A stretch of DNA of 64,000 nucleotides from Tautonia rosea (GTDB taxonomy: Bacteria; Planctomycetota; Planctomycetia; Isosphaerales; Isosphaeraceae): contig NZ_JABBYO010000015.1 in NCBI RefSeq assembly GCF_012958305.1, forward strand, positions 1 through 64,000, given 5' to 3'. Numbering within the stretch: the first letter of the stretch is position 1; each line of letters begins with the position of its first letter. Under the pieces are notes generated by a model. It was not told where the DNA came from. It was given only the letters and a program-made list of their open reading frames with translations, and made no database searches. The translations under genes were made by a program, and so were the position numbers. This document shows, piece after piece, positions 1 to 10,529 of the stretch.

Positions 1-67
1 GACGAGCCGGATCATGACGAATGTCTCTCGATGGGGTTCCGGTGAGCGGGAGAGGTCTCGATCGGAT

Positions 68-2218
68 TCAATCAAGGAACACGAACTCGTTGAGGTTAAG
101 CAAGGCGAGGCAGAAGGAGTGCCAGGCTGCCTCATTGTGATCGCTCACATAACGTAATGCCAGTTCGAGTTCCGAGGGGTCGGGCTCGCGGCCGACGGCG
201 AGGAGGAAGGCGAGGCGGATGCGCGCTTCGGGATCGGGGCCGGCGATGCGATTGAGGCGCTCGGCCAGGGCAGAGGCAGCGTCGTGTGAGAGGCGATCGT
301 TGAGCAGGGCGAGGGCCTGGGGGGCGATGGTGGTGACGTCGCGGCGGGGGCAAGAGGCGTTGGTGTCGGGACGATCGAAGGCCTCGAAGAACGGATAGCG
401 GAGATTGCGACGGATGAAAACGTAAAGGCTTCGGCGGTTACGCTCGCTGGGCGTAGGGGAGACGGGCCAGACGGCTCCCTGGCTGCTGAGTTTGGTCAGT
501 TCTGCGGGAAGCTCGGGGAAAATGGACGGGCCGCCCTGGGCGAGGTTGAGCAGGCCGGAAGCAGCAAGGAGGGCGTCTCGGATGGCCTCGCCGTCGAGGC
601 GGCGGCGGTTCTGACGCCAGAAGAGTTCGTTGTCGGGGTCGAGGGCGTGGGAGTCGGGGTCGAATTGCGAGGACATCCGGTAGGCGGCGCTGGTGACGAT
701 CAGGCGCTGCATGCGTTTGATGCTCCACCCCTGGTTCGGAAGCTCGGTGGCGAGCCAGTCGAGCAGTTCCGGGTGGGAGGGGTACGTCCCCATGACGCCG
801 AAGTCGCTGGGGGTGGCGACGATGCCGCGGCCGAAGTGGAGCTGCCAGAGGCGGTTGACGAACACGCGGGCGGTGAGGGGGTGGTCGGGTTGCGTCAGCC
901 AGGCGGCGAGGGCCGAGCGGCGGCCGGTGGAGTGGTCGGTGGGATTGATGCGGGGAGCGTTCGGGTCGAGTTGGCTCGGGAAACCGGGTTCGACTTCGGG
1001 GCCGGGCTTACCGTACTGGCCGCGGAGGAGGAGGTGGGTGGGGGCGGCGTCGGGGCTGTCCTCAACCAGGACGCGGGCGACGGGCAGGGGGGGTGGCCCG
1101 GCGTCGTTGAGGGCGTCGAGCCGGTCGCGGAGGGCGTTGCGCTCGGCGACGCGATCGGGGCCGAGGGCGACGTCGAGCTGTTCGGGGTCGATGCGAGGGT
1201 CCTTGGCGAGGGCGTCGTAGACGATGCGGATCTGGTCGGGGGTGCGGTCTTCTTCGGGGGTGGCGAAGGCGTCCTGGGTGTTGGGCCTCGGGTCGCGGGG
1301 GGGGCCGGGGGCGAGTGTCTCGCGGGCGTCGGCCTCGAGCCGGAGGATGGCCGCGCGGAGTGCGGCGAGTTCGCCTTGCCAGGAGCGGACGGCGTCGTCG
1401 TGGGCCCGTTCCTGGGCGGGGGTGGAGACGGGGTAGGCGTTATCGAAGCGAGCGGGGGTGAAGAAGGCCTGGAGGCGGTAGAAATCGACCTGGGAGAGGG
1501 GGTCGAACTTGTGGTCGTGGCAGCGGGCGCAGCCGATCGTGAGGCCGAGGAAGGCGAGGCCGGTCGTCTCGGTGATGTCGTCGAGCGCGATCTGGCGCCG
1601 CTCGCCCTGGTCGTTCATGTCGACCATGTCGGGGTAGCAGCGGTGGAAGCCGGTGGCGACGGCGGCGGCGGGGTTGTCGGGCACCAGCTCGTCGGCGGCC
1701 ATCTGGAGGGCGAGGAAGCGGTCGTAGGGCAGGTCGTCGTTGAAGGCCGAGACGACCCAGTCGCGGTAGCGCCACATGTCGGGCCGGGTGTGGTCGAACT
1801 CGAAGCCGTCGGTGTCGGCGTAGCGGGCCAGGTCGAGCCAGTGCTGGGCCATCCGCTCGCCGTACCGGGGTGAGGCGAGGAGGCGGTCGACCTGGCCTTC
1901 GTAGGCGAAGGGGGACGGGTCGTCGAGGAACGCCTCGACCTCCTCGGGCGTCGGCGGCAGGCCGGTCAGGTCGAATGTCAGGCGGCGGAGCAGGGTGGCG
2001 CGATCGGCCTCGGGGGCGGGCGGGACGTCGAACGCCTCCAGCTCGGCGAGGAGGAAGCGGTCGATCGGGTTGCGGGGCCAGGAGGCGTCGGCGACTGCGG
2101 GGATTTCGGGGCGAGCCGGAGGGACGAAAGACCAGTGATCGGAGTCCTCGGCGGCGGCCATCGCCCCGAAGCAGGACGCCATGAGGATCGGGGGGAGGTG
2201 CGTTGCTGGCCTACTCAT
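68..2218 (-). CDS. DUF1549/DUF1553 secreted protein (PSD1 group) lacking the usual cytochrome domain
   Basis: About 716 residues. The first ~24 residues look like a signal peptide, so the protein probably acts outside the cytoplasm. The mature part begins at once with HWSFVPPARPEIP, which in full-length PSD1 proteins follows an N-terminal c-type cytochrome domain; that domain is absent. DUF1549 follows (NPIDRFLLAELE near residue 50, LPPTPEEVEAFL near 88) with a haem-type CARCH at 230-234. DUF1553 fills the C-terminal half (ARVFVNRLWQLHFGRG). GGAGAGGA about eight bases upstream supports the start. The family is of unknown biochemical role, is very abundant in planctomycetes and is usually paired with DUF1501; the likely partner is 3135-4580 on the same strand. 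Confidence 0.9.
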   Translation of the reverse strand: MSRPATHLPPILMASCFGAMAAAEDSDHWSFVPPARPEIPAVADASWPRNPIDRFLLAELEAFDVPPAPEADRATLLRRLTFDLTGLPPTPEEVEAFLDDPSPFAYEGQVDRLLASPRYGERMAQHWLDLARYADTDGFEFDHTRPDMWRYRDWVVSAFNDDLPYDRFLALQMAADELVPDNPAAAVATGFHRCYPDMVDMNDQGERRQIALDDITETTGLAFLGLTIGCARCHDHKFDPLSQVDFYRLQAFFTPARFDNAYPVSTPAQERAHDDAVRSWQGELAALRAAILRLEADARETLAPGPPRDPRPNTQDAFATPEEDRTPDQIRIVYDALAKDPRIDPEQLDVALGPDRVAERNALRDRLDALNDAGPPPLPVARVLVEDSPDAAPTHLLLRGQYGKPGPEVEPGFPSQLDPNAPRINPTDHSTGRRSALAAWLTQPDHPLTARVFVNRLWQLHFGRGIVATPSDFGVMGTYPSHPELLDWLATELPNQGWSIKRMQRLIVTSAAYRMSSQFDPDSHALDPDNELFWRQNRRRLDGEAIRDALLAASGLLNLAQGGPSIFPELPAELTKLSSQGAVWPVSPTPSERNRRSLYVFIRRNLRYPFFEAFDRPDTNASCPRRDVTTIAPQALALLNDRLSHDAASALAERLNRIAGPDPEARIRLAFLLAVGREPDPSELELALRYVSDHNEAAWHSFCLALLNLNEFVFLD

Positions 2219-2454
2219 GAGACATCCTCTCCGAATCTAATGGCCGGGTTGGTCTGATATGATCCATCGGGCAAAGGCGAATATGTGAGGGCTGATGAAA
2301 GTATGAAGTAGTTGCGATGTGTTAAATGTATGACAAGGAATACCAGATGCGCTGCCAGCCAAGGTTCTCCGAAGTTGTTCGGCGTTGCCTCGTTGGATGT
2401 ATTTGGTATGATCCCACAGAATCAAGACATACCACCGTCCACTGGAGGGATGCC

Positions 2455-2973
2455 ATGAGGATGCCCCGCCTCTCAATCGCCAAATTGATGATCGTGGTGA
2501 TGACCATTGCCATCAATTGTGGCATATACCGTCAGGTCACTTCAACTCGATCATTTCAGGACTTCATCGAGGCGGTTGGCGTATTCTTAATGTCAAACAT
2601 CCTGCTTGTCGGTCTTTACCGCCTCACTTTCTACCGTGGCGAGCGAAAGCCATTCCTGCTTGGGTTCGAGGTTTCCGGGCTGGTTGCGATGCTTGCGTTT
2701 GTCGCCTGGAATCGACTCCTACCCAAGCAGGCATCACAGTTAATTGAACCGATTTTGATGAAGGCCGTCATGTTTATCATGGAAAATCTGATCAATCCTG
2801 TAGTTGCAGCCTTGATTGTTGGTTTGCCCATGTTGCTCATCGCACTTATCGGTGGTCTATTGGCCCTCGTGATCGCCAAGCCACAGAAGCCGGCGTCCAC
2901 TGTTGATCCTGCCGTCATGTCAACTGAAAGCGATTCCCAATCGCCTAGGGTGATCCCGTTTTCTGTCATGTAA
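2455..2973 (+). CDS. Small multi-pass membrane protein of unknown function
   Basis: 172 residues from the ATG at 2455, chosen because GGAGGG lies five bases upstream (2444-2449) and the protein then opens with MRMPRLSIAKLMIVVMTIAI, a hydrophobic segment after a short basic N-terminus that resembles the opening of many small planctomycete membrane proteins. Three or four further hydrophobic stretches follow (around residues 35-55, 62-80, 95-140). The C-terminus is polar. No domain recognised. It lies head-on between two minus-strand genes that normally sit side by side (DUF1553 at 68-2218 and DUF1501 at 3135-4580), so it may be a later insertion into that pair. The weaker codon bias relative to its neighbours fits this but was judged only by eye. 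Confidence 0.6.
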   Translation: MRMPRLSIAKLMIVVMTIAINCGIYRQVTSTRSFQDFIEAVGVFLMSNILLVGLYRLTFYRGERKPFLLGFEVSGLVAMLAFVAWNRLLPKQASQLIEPILMKAVMFIMENLINPVVAALIVGLPMLLIALIGGLLALVIAKPQKPASTVDPAVMSTESDSQSPRVIPFSVM

Positions 2974-3134
2974 GTCGAAAGTCATAACATCGAGCTTTCA
3001 GTTCCGCATCGCCGCAAGTTCTTGATTCAGGTGTGGCGAAACTTCGATCTGTCATCGGGACATTTTTTGACACTTTTTTTGGGAAGCCAAGTCCCCTCAA
3101 GCCTGGCATTCATCGCGACCCAACCCCCGGCCGC

Positions 3135-4580
<1,446 letters not shown>

Positions 4581-4797
4581 GGCGGACCTCGTCGAGAGAG
4601 GACGATCGAAGGGAAAAGGAGGGTCAGCCGCTTCCAATCACGTTACCAGGAGCATCGCCCCGGTGACAGCACCTGTTGATCCGAAGACGCAAGCGGTTGA
4701 CGACAATTGGGATGGGGGGCCGAACGGCTCCGAGGGATCAAAGGGGGGCCGGATCGCGCCAGGCGGCCTTTGGGGGGAACGACTCGTTTGATTGTTG

Positions 4798-4826
4798 TTG
4801 GATTTCGGCGGGAAAGTGGTTAAGAT
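4798..4826 (+). promoter_or_regulatory. Candidate promoter for the 4881 gene
   Basis: TTGGAT (4798-4803), a 17-base spacer and TAAGAT (4821-4826) give a housekeeping-type promoter arrangement about 55 bases before the chosen start at 4881. It lies in the ~300-base divergent gap (4581-4880) between the DUF1501 gene on the minus strand and the plus-strand PSD1 pair. Nothing else was recognised in that gap. Sequence match only. Confidence 0.3.
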
Positions 4827-4880
4827 CACCTCATGACACTCGGCGCAGGTTCGTGCTGCGCGATTGACGACCGAAGACCA

Positions 4881-7352
4881 ATGAGGTGCGATCTCGTGAG
4901 GGTACGACGATCGATTATCGCGGTCATTGCCGTGATCACGATGGGGTGGAGTGGGATTGCCCTCGCTGGAACCCGGCCCATCAGCGATCTTCGGATCGTT
5001 CCGGAGTCCTTGACCCTGATCGACCCCAGTGCCCGGCAGCGGTTCGTGGTGATGGGGACTGTGGAGGGGCGTCTGGTCGATCTGACGCGGGAGGCGGAGT
5101 TTCGGGTCGAGGACCCGGACCTAGTGACCGTGACTGCGTCCCGAGTGGTCAGACCAAGAAAGGACGGCGAGACGACACTTGAAGCGGTCGTAGATGGGGA
5201 GACGGCCCGCGCGACTGTTCGCGTTTCCGGAATGGGAGGAGCGCGGCCGATCACGTTCGAGCGCGACGTGATGCCAATGCTGACCCGATTCGGCTGCAAT
5301 TCCGGGCCCTGCCACGGAAAGCAGCGGGGGCAGAACGGTTTTCAACTATCCCTGCTTGGGTTCGATCCGAATTTCGATCACGCCGCGATCACGAAGGAGG
5401 CGCGGGGGCGTCGCGTCTTCCCGGCCGCGCCGGAACAAAGCCTTTTGCTCATGAAGGCCACGGCCACGCTCCCGCACGGCGGCGGGAAGCCGATCGAGGC
5501 GGGCAGCGAGGAGTATGAGGTGCTTCGCCAATGGATCGCTGAGGGGATGCCCCGGGATCCGGAGGGCGCTCCTTCGGTCGTCGGCCTGGACATCTGGCCG
5601 ACCGAGCGAAGCATCGCCGCGGGAGATCAGCAGCAGACGATCGTCACAGCGTATTATTCTGACGGATCGAGCGCCGATGTGACTCATCTGGCCGATTTTC
5701 AGTCGAATGAATCGGCAGTGGTTGCGGTGGATGAGTCGGGCTTGATCAAGGCAGGCGACCGGCCGGGAGAGGCGGCGATCAGCGCCCGGTTCGAGGGACA
5801 ATTTGCGACCTGCGGTGTGACGATTCCGCTGGAAGGGACTGTGGACCCCGAGCTTTACGAGAACCTTCCTCGATCGAACTTCATCGACGGCCTGGTCTGG
5901 AACAAGCTTGAGAAGCTGGGCCTGACCCCTTCGGTCGCGACGAATGACGCGACCTTTCTGCGGCGAGCCCATCTCGACATCATCGGCCGGTTGCCGACCC
6001 CCGACGAGACGAGGGCTTTCCTTAATGATCCGTCTCCCGAGAAGCGGACCGTCTTGATTGATCGGCTTCTGGAGCGCCCCGAATACGCCGATCACTGGGC
6101 AACGAAGTGGATGGACCTGCTCCGGCCGAATCCCTACCGGGTGGGCATCAAGGCGGTCTGGAATCTGGACGCCTGGATTCGACGCGCCTTCCGCGAGAAC
6201 ATGCCGTACGACGAGTTTGTTCGGACGATCGTCGCGGCGCAGGGGAGCACCTTTCAGGAAGGACCGGCCACGATCTTCCGCGATCGTCGCGATCCGGAAG
6301 AGTTGACGACAATGGTCAGCCAACTCTTCCTCGGAATCCGGCTCGATTGCGCTCGGTGCCACCACCACCCGTTCGAGGTTTGGGGGCAAGAGGATTTCTA
6401 TGGGTTTGCCGCCTACTTCGCCGAGGTCGGTCGGAAAGGGACCGGTCTTTCCCCGCCGATCAGCGGAGGAGAAGAGATCATCTTCGCCTCAGGGAAGGGG
6501 TCGGTTGCCCATCCGTTGACCGGGGAGACGATGAAACCGGCTCCGTTGTTCGGTGAGGCACCGGAGGCCGAGGACGATCCGCGAGAGTCCCTGGCGTACT
6601 GGATGACCGACGCAGACAATCCGTACTTCGCGCAGGTGATTGCCAATCGGGTGTGGGCAGATCTGATGGGAATTGGCCTGGTGGAACCGGTGGATGACCT
6701 GCGAGCGACGAATCCGCCGACCAACCCGGAACTTCTGGATGCACTGGCGAAGGAATTCGTTGAGGGGGGCTACGACCTGAAGCACCTGATCCGAACGATC
6801 ATGACCTCTCAGGTTTACGGGCTGGATTCGAGTCCCGATGAGCGTAACGTGGTGGATGTGCGGAACTACGCCCGCCACTATCGCAAGCGACTCGGTGCCG
6901 AGGCGTTGATCGACGCGGTCTGCGATATCACGGGGGTACCCGAGTCGTACGACGCCGCTGCCCCTGGCACCCGAGCGTCGCAAATCTGGACGCACCGAGT
7001 CCCCTCGACCTTCCTCGATACCTTCGGCCGGCCCGACCCGAACCAGGACCCGCCGTGCGAGCGCGTGCCGGATACGTCGGTGACGCAGGTGTTGCACCTG
7101 ATGAACGCTCCGGACTTGCACGCCAAAATTACCGACGAGAAGGGGGTCGCCGCCGAGTTGGCCGCAAGCGACCGATCGGCTGAGGAGATTGTGGAGGAGC
7201 TTTATCTTCGCGTCTTCTGCCGACTGCCGTCTGAGGAAGAGAAGGCCATCGCCAGGTCGGTCTTCGAGGAACCGGAGGTGGATCGGCGCAAGGCGACGGA
7301 GGATGTGCTCTGGGCCTTGCTCAATTCGGCCGAATTCATTTTCATTAATTGA
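4881..7352 (+). CDS. DUF1549/DUF1553 secreted protein with two Ig-like (BIG2-type) domains
   Basis: 823 residues from the ATG at 4881, which places a signal peptide (VRRSIIAVIAVITMGWSGIALA) at the N-terminus. In order: a bacterial Ig-like domain (about 33-117), a cytochrome-like motif with CX4CH spacing (FGCNSGPCHGK, near residue 135), a second Ig-like domain (about 234-315), DUF1549 (NFIDGLVWNKLEKLGL near 333; LDCARCHHHPFEVW near 488) and DUF1553 to the C-terminus (SAEFIFIN). The Ig-like variant is a recurring planctomycete architecture. It overlaps or directly precedes the DUF1501 gene at 7436 and the PPC-domain gene at 8778, suggesting one transcript. Role unproven; extracytoplasmic location inferred from the leader. 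Confidence 0.9.
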   Translation: MRCDLVRVRRSIIAVIAVITMGWSGIALAGTRPISDLRIVPESLTLIDPSARQRFVVMGTVEGRLVDLTREAEFRVEDPDLVTVTASRVVRPRKDGETTLEAVVDGETARATVRVSGMGGARPITFERDVMPMLTRFGCNSGPCHGKQRGQNGFQLSLLGFDPNFDHAAITKEARGRRVFPAAPEQSLLLMKATATLPHGGGKPIEAGSEEYEVLRQWIAEGMPRDPEGAPSVVGLDIWPTERSIAAGDQQQTIVTAYYSDGSSADVTHLADFQSNESAVVAVDESGLIKAGDRPGEAAISARFEGQFATCGVTIPLEGTVDPELYENLPRSNFIDGLVWNKLEKLGLTPSVATNDATFLRRAHLDIIGRLPTPDETRAFLNDPSPEKRTVLIDRLLERPEYADHWATKWMDLLRPNPYRVGIKAVWNLDAWIRRAFRENMPYDEFVRTIVAAQGSTFQEGPATIFRDRRDPEELTTMVSQLFLGIRLDCARCHHHPFEVWGQEDFYGFAAYFAEVGRKGTGLSPPISGGEEIIFASGKGSVAHPLTGETMKPAPLFGEAPEAEDDPRESLAYWMTDADNPYFAQVIANRVWADLMGIGLVEPVDDLRATNPPTNPELLDALAKEFVEGGYDLKHLIRTIMTSQVYGLDSSPDERNVVDVRNYARHYRKRLGAEALIDAVCDITGVPESYDAAAPGTRASQIWTHRVPSTFLDTFGRPDPNQDPPCERVPDTSVTQVLHLMNAPDLHAKITDEKGVAAELAASDRSAEEIVEELYLRVFCRLPSEEEKAIARSVFEEPEVDRRKATEDVLWALLNSAEFIFIN

Positions 7353-7435
7353 TCACGACCGGACGAGTCACCGATCTTTTTCGCCGGTCAACGCCCAGGT
7401 GGGGCCGGCCCGTACCAGACCGAGGAGCCAATGAC

Positions 7436-8758
7436 ATGAGCCGATCCCGAAACTGCGAAGGGACGACCCGACGCGATTGTCTGAAGCTTGGACTGACGAG
7501 CTTGATCGGCGGCGGTCTGGTCGATGCCCTGAGGCTTCGAGGCCAGTCGGCGATGACCGCTCCCGGAAGACCGACCAGCTGCATTCTGGTCTGGATGGAC
7601 GGCGGGCCGAGCCACTATGAGACGTTCGATCCCAAGCCCGACGCCCCTTCGGAAATTCGAGGCGATTACGACCCGATCGGCACGAGCGTGCCGGGGATGC
7701 ATTTCTCCAAGCACATGACGGAGATGGCGAAGATCGCCGATCGGCTCGCAGTCGTCCGATCGATCCAGCATAATCAGGGGAACCACGGGGCCGGCAATCA
7801 TTACATGATGACCGGCGCACCGACTCGGATTCCGGTCGGCTGCGGTGCCTTCGTCAGCTTCCACCCGAGCCTCGGCTCGGTCACGGCCTACGAGCGAGGG
7901 ACCCAAGGGGGCCTACCGCCGTACTTCTCAATCCCCCGGATGTCGCGATCGGGAGGCCCGAACTTCCTGGGTGCCCGGTATGCACCCTTCGTGGTGCCCG
8001 ACGATCCGAATCGCGAGAACTTCCGGGTGCGGGACGTTTCGCCGCCACGCGATCTGGAACTGGGCCGGTTCGACAATCGCAAGGATCTGAGAGCCCAGCT
8101 TGACCGGCTCGAACGGATCGCTCATGAAGCTGCAGGCGATCCTGTCCGATCGCTGGATGAATATTATGAGCAAGGGTACGACCTGATGTCCTCTCGGGAT
8201 GCACAGCGTGCCTTTGAGGTTCAGGCCGAGCCGGACGCGATTCGAGACCTGTACGGGCGGAATCGATTCGGGCAGAGCTGCCTGCTGGCCCGTCGGCTGG
8301 TCGAGGCGGGGGTGCCCTTCATCACGCTGTATGAGGGCGGCTGGGATCACCACGTCGAGATCTTTGATGCTCTGGATAAGAAGCTGCCGCCCTTCGATCG
8401 AGCGTTGGCGGCCTTGATCCTTGACCTGGAACAGCGCGGGTTGCTGGAGTCGACCCTGGTCATCGCCCTCGGCGAGTTCGGGCGGACGCCCAAGATCAAC
8501 GGCCGAGGCGGTCGCGACCACTGGTCGAACGCCATGTCCGTGGTCTTCGCGGGCTGCGGGACTCCGGGCGGGCAGGTAGTGGGGGCGACTGATGCCAGGG
8601 GCTATGCGGCGGTCGATCGCATTCTCTCACCGGAGAACTTCGCGTCGACCGTGTATCGGAAGCTCGGCATTGATCCGAACACGATTTATTACACCCCGCA
8701 AGGTCGCCCGGCCCACCTGGTGAGCGACCCGAACCCGATCGCGGAATTGATGGGCTGA
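7436..8758 (+). CDS. DUF1501 family secreted protein
   Basis: 440 residues from the ATG at 7436, which has GAGGAG eight bases upstream (7422-7427); an in-frame start at 7349 overlapping the preceding stop is less likely. The N-terminus TTRRDCLKLGLTSLIGGGL is a twin-arginine-like leader. DUF1501 landmarks: CILVWMDGGPSHYETFDPKP near residue 50, CLLARRLVEAGVPFITLYEG near 285, ALGEFGRTPKINGRGGRDHW near 345. Sits 83 bases after the DUF1549/DUF1553 gene and 19 bases before the PPC-domain gene, so the three are probably co-transcribed and work together outside the cytoplasm. Enzyme activity of the family is unknown. Confidence 0.9.
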   Translation: MSRSRNCEGTTRRDCLKLGLTSLIGGGLVDALRLRGQSAMTAPGRPTSCILVWMDGGPSHYETFDPKPDAPSEIRGDYDPIGTSVPGMHFSKHMTEMAKIADRLAVVRSIQHNQGNHGAGNHYMMTGAPTRIPVGCGAFVSFHPSLGSVTAYERGTQGGLPPYFSIPRMSRSGGPNFLGARYAPFVVPDDPNRENFRVRDVSPPRDLELGRFDNRKDLRAQLDRLERIAHEAAGDPVRSLDEYYEQGYDLMSSRDAQRAFEVQAEPDAIRDLYGRNRFGQSCLLARRLVEAGVPFITLYEGGWDHHVEIFDALDKKLPPFDRALAALILDLEQRGLLESTLVIALGEFGRTPKINGRGGRDHWSNAMSVVFAGCGTPGGQVVGATDARGYAAVDRILSPENFASTVYRKLGIDPNTIYYTPQGRPAHLVSDPNPIAELMG

Positions 8759-8777
8759 GCCCCTGGATCTGCCTTCG

Positions 8778-10385
8778 ATGCGACATCTCCGCCGAGTCAA
8801 TTTGATCGTGGCCCTGCTCCTGCTTCCGTCCTGGGCGCAGGCCGATCCTCCAAAGGTCTCCTCCTTCTTTCCCGGAGGAGGCCGGATCGGTGAGTCAGTC
8901 CGAGTCGAGGCCAAGGGAACGTTGAAACCCTGGCCGGTTCAGATCGAAGTCGATCGGCCGGGGATCTGCTTTACTGCCGAGGAGGAGGCGGGGGTCTTTA
9001 CCGTCTCGATTCCAGACGATGCGGTTCCAGGGATCACCTGGGTGCGTCTGTTCAATGACGAAGGCGCGGCGACGCTCCGTCCGTTCCAGATCGGAACGCT
9101 GCCGGAGGTGCTGGAGGTGGAGCCCAACACGGCTGATCGTGAGGCACAGCCGATCGATCAACCGACGGGTGTGGTGGTGAATGGTCGGCTGGAAAAGTCC
9201 GGAGATGTTGATTCGTTTGCGGTTGAGCTGGAGTCGGGCGAGACGCTGGTGGTTGCCTTGGAGGCAAACAATCGGCTCGGGTCGCCGATGGACGGAAAGC
9301 TTCAGATTGTTTCGCCGGAAGGCTTTGTGGTGGATCATGCGGATGATGCTCCCCTGCTGGATCCGAGCCTCGCGTTCACTGCGCCGACGTCCGGTACGTA
9401 CATTGTCCGTGCCTTTGCCTTCCCGGCTCAGCCGGACAGCTCGATCCGGTTTTCGGGAAGTGATGATTATGTGTATCGCTTGACCTTGACGACCGGTGGC
9501 TATCTCGACCTGGCTCATCCGTCGGTCGTCGGGCAGGAACTCGAGACAGACGTTGCCGCAGTGGGCTGGAACGTGTCGGACGAAACCGAGGGGCTACAGG
9601 TCGCTCCCGGGCCTGAGAGGACAGCGGTGGCCTGGCATCCGGACCTGGCCGGCTCGGTTGAGATGACTGTTGCGGCGTTTCCTGTCGTGCTCGCCGCGAC
9701 GATCACGGAGCAACCGGCTCCTCTTCCTGCGTTGATCTGCGGTCAACTTGGAGAAGATGGCGAGGCGAACCGGATGCTGCTTAAGGGAGAGCCTGGTACG
9801 TCGATCCGGCTTCGAGTGGAAGCCCGAGCATTCGGATCGCCGCTGGATGCCGTGCTGACGGTTGAGGACTCCTCCGGGACTCAACTGGCCGAGATGGATG
9901 ATTTGCGTCGGGAACTCGATCCTGAACTGACGGTAAAGGTTCCGGATGACGGGATGCTTCACGTTCAGGTGCGCGATCTTCACCGTCGTGGGGGTTCCCG
10001 GTATCTCTATCGGATCGAGGCTCGGGAGCCGGCACCCGAGTTCGCGATGACGGTTGCAGCCGACGCGTTCGTTCTCGATCCGGAAAAACCCTTATCGATC
10101 GAAGTAACGATCGATCGACAAGGGGGATTCAAGGAAGCGGTGACCATCAGTCTGGAAGGGCTCCCGGAGGGAGTGACCGCAGAGCCGGTCGTCTCTGAGG
10201 CTGAAGGGGATTCGTCCAAAAAGGTGACGCTCCAGCTCTCGTCCACAACGGCCTCGGCGTGGTCAGGCCCGATCCGGATTCTGGGCACGGTGGAAGGCGC
10301 TGACGATTGCGTATCGGCAACGGCTGAACGAGTAGGCGGCTCTCGGACCGAGGCCCTTTGGCTCACGGTTCGTCCGGCCTCCTGA
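8778..10385 (+). CDS. Secreted protein with pre-peptidase C-terminal (PPC)-type domains
   Basis: 535 residues with a clear signal peptide (VNLIVALLLLPSWAQA). The first ~100 residues resemble an Ig/TIG-like fold (SSFFPGGGRIGESVRVEAKG). PPC-like beta-sandwich segments follow, recognisable by EVEPNTADREAQPIDQPTGV and RLEKSGDVDSFAVELESGET near residues 115-155 and by a second copy around 320-415 ending in GGSRYLYRIEAREP. No peptidase catalytic motif is present, so this is a binding or structural protein rather than a protease. It closes the presumed operon 4881-10385, a common partner position beside planctomycete PSD1/DUF1501 pairs. Confidence 0.8.
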   Translation: MRHLRRVNLIVALLLLPSWAQADPPKVSSFFPGGGRIGESVRVEAKGTLKPWPVQIEVDRPGICFTAEEEAGVFTVSIPDDAVPGITWVRLFNDEGAATLRPFQIGTLPEVLEVEPNTADREAQPIDQPTGVVVNGRLEKSGDVDSFAVELESGETLVVALEANNRLGSPMDGKLQIVSPEGFVVDHADDAPLLDPSLAFTAPTSGTYIVRAFAFPAQPDSSIRFSGSDDYVYRLTLTTGGYLDLAHPSVVGQELETDVAAVGWNVSDETEGLQVAPGPERTAVAWHPDLAGSVEMTVAAFPVVLAATITEQPAPLPALICGQLGEDGEANRMLLKGEPGTSIRLRVEARAFGSPLDAVLTVEDSSGTQLAEMDDLRRELDPELTVKVPDDGMLHVQVRDLHRRGGSRYLYRIEAREPAPEFAMTVAADAFVLDPEKPLSIEVTIDRQGGFKEAVTISLEGLPEGVTAEPVVSEAEGDSSKKVTLQLSSTTASAWSGPIRILGTVEGADDCVSATAERVGGSRTEALWLTVRPAS

Positions 10386-10529
10386 TGCCCTGGGTCCGCA
10401 GGATCAGAACGGGACAGCCCCGAGCGGAACCAAGGATGGGCTTGCGAACCTGACTCTTGCCTGAGACAACGGAGCGTCAGGCGCTCGGCTGAGCGGACGC
10501 GCTCTGGAGTTCTCGCAAAGGGCCGATGA

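Noticed and set aside
647-1873. Long plus-strand open frame (408 codons) opposite the DUF1553 gene
   Set aside because: Composition is Gly/Val/Glu-rich as expected from reading the complement of a high-GC gene; no start site or domain, and the opposite strand encodes a clear family protein.
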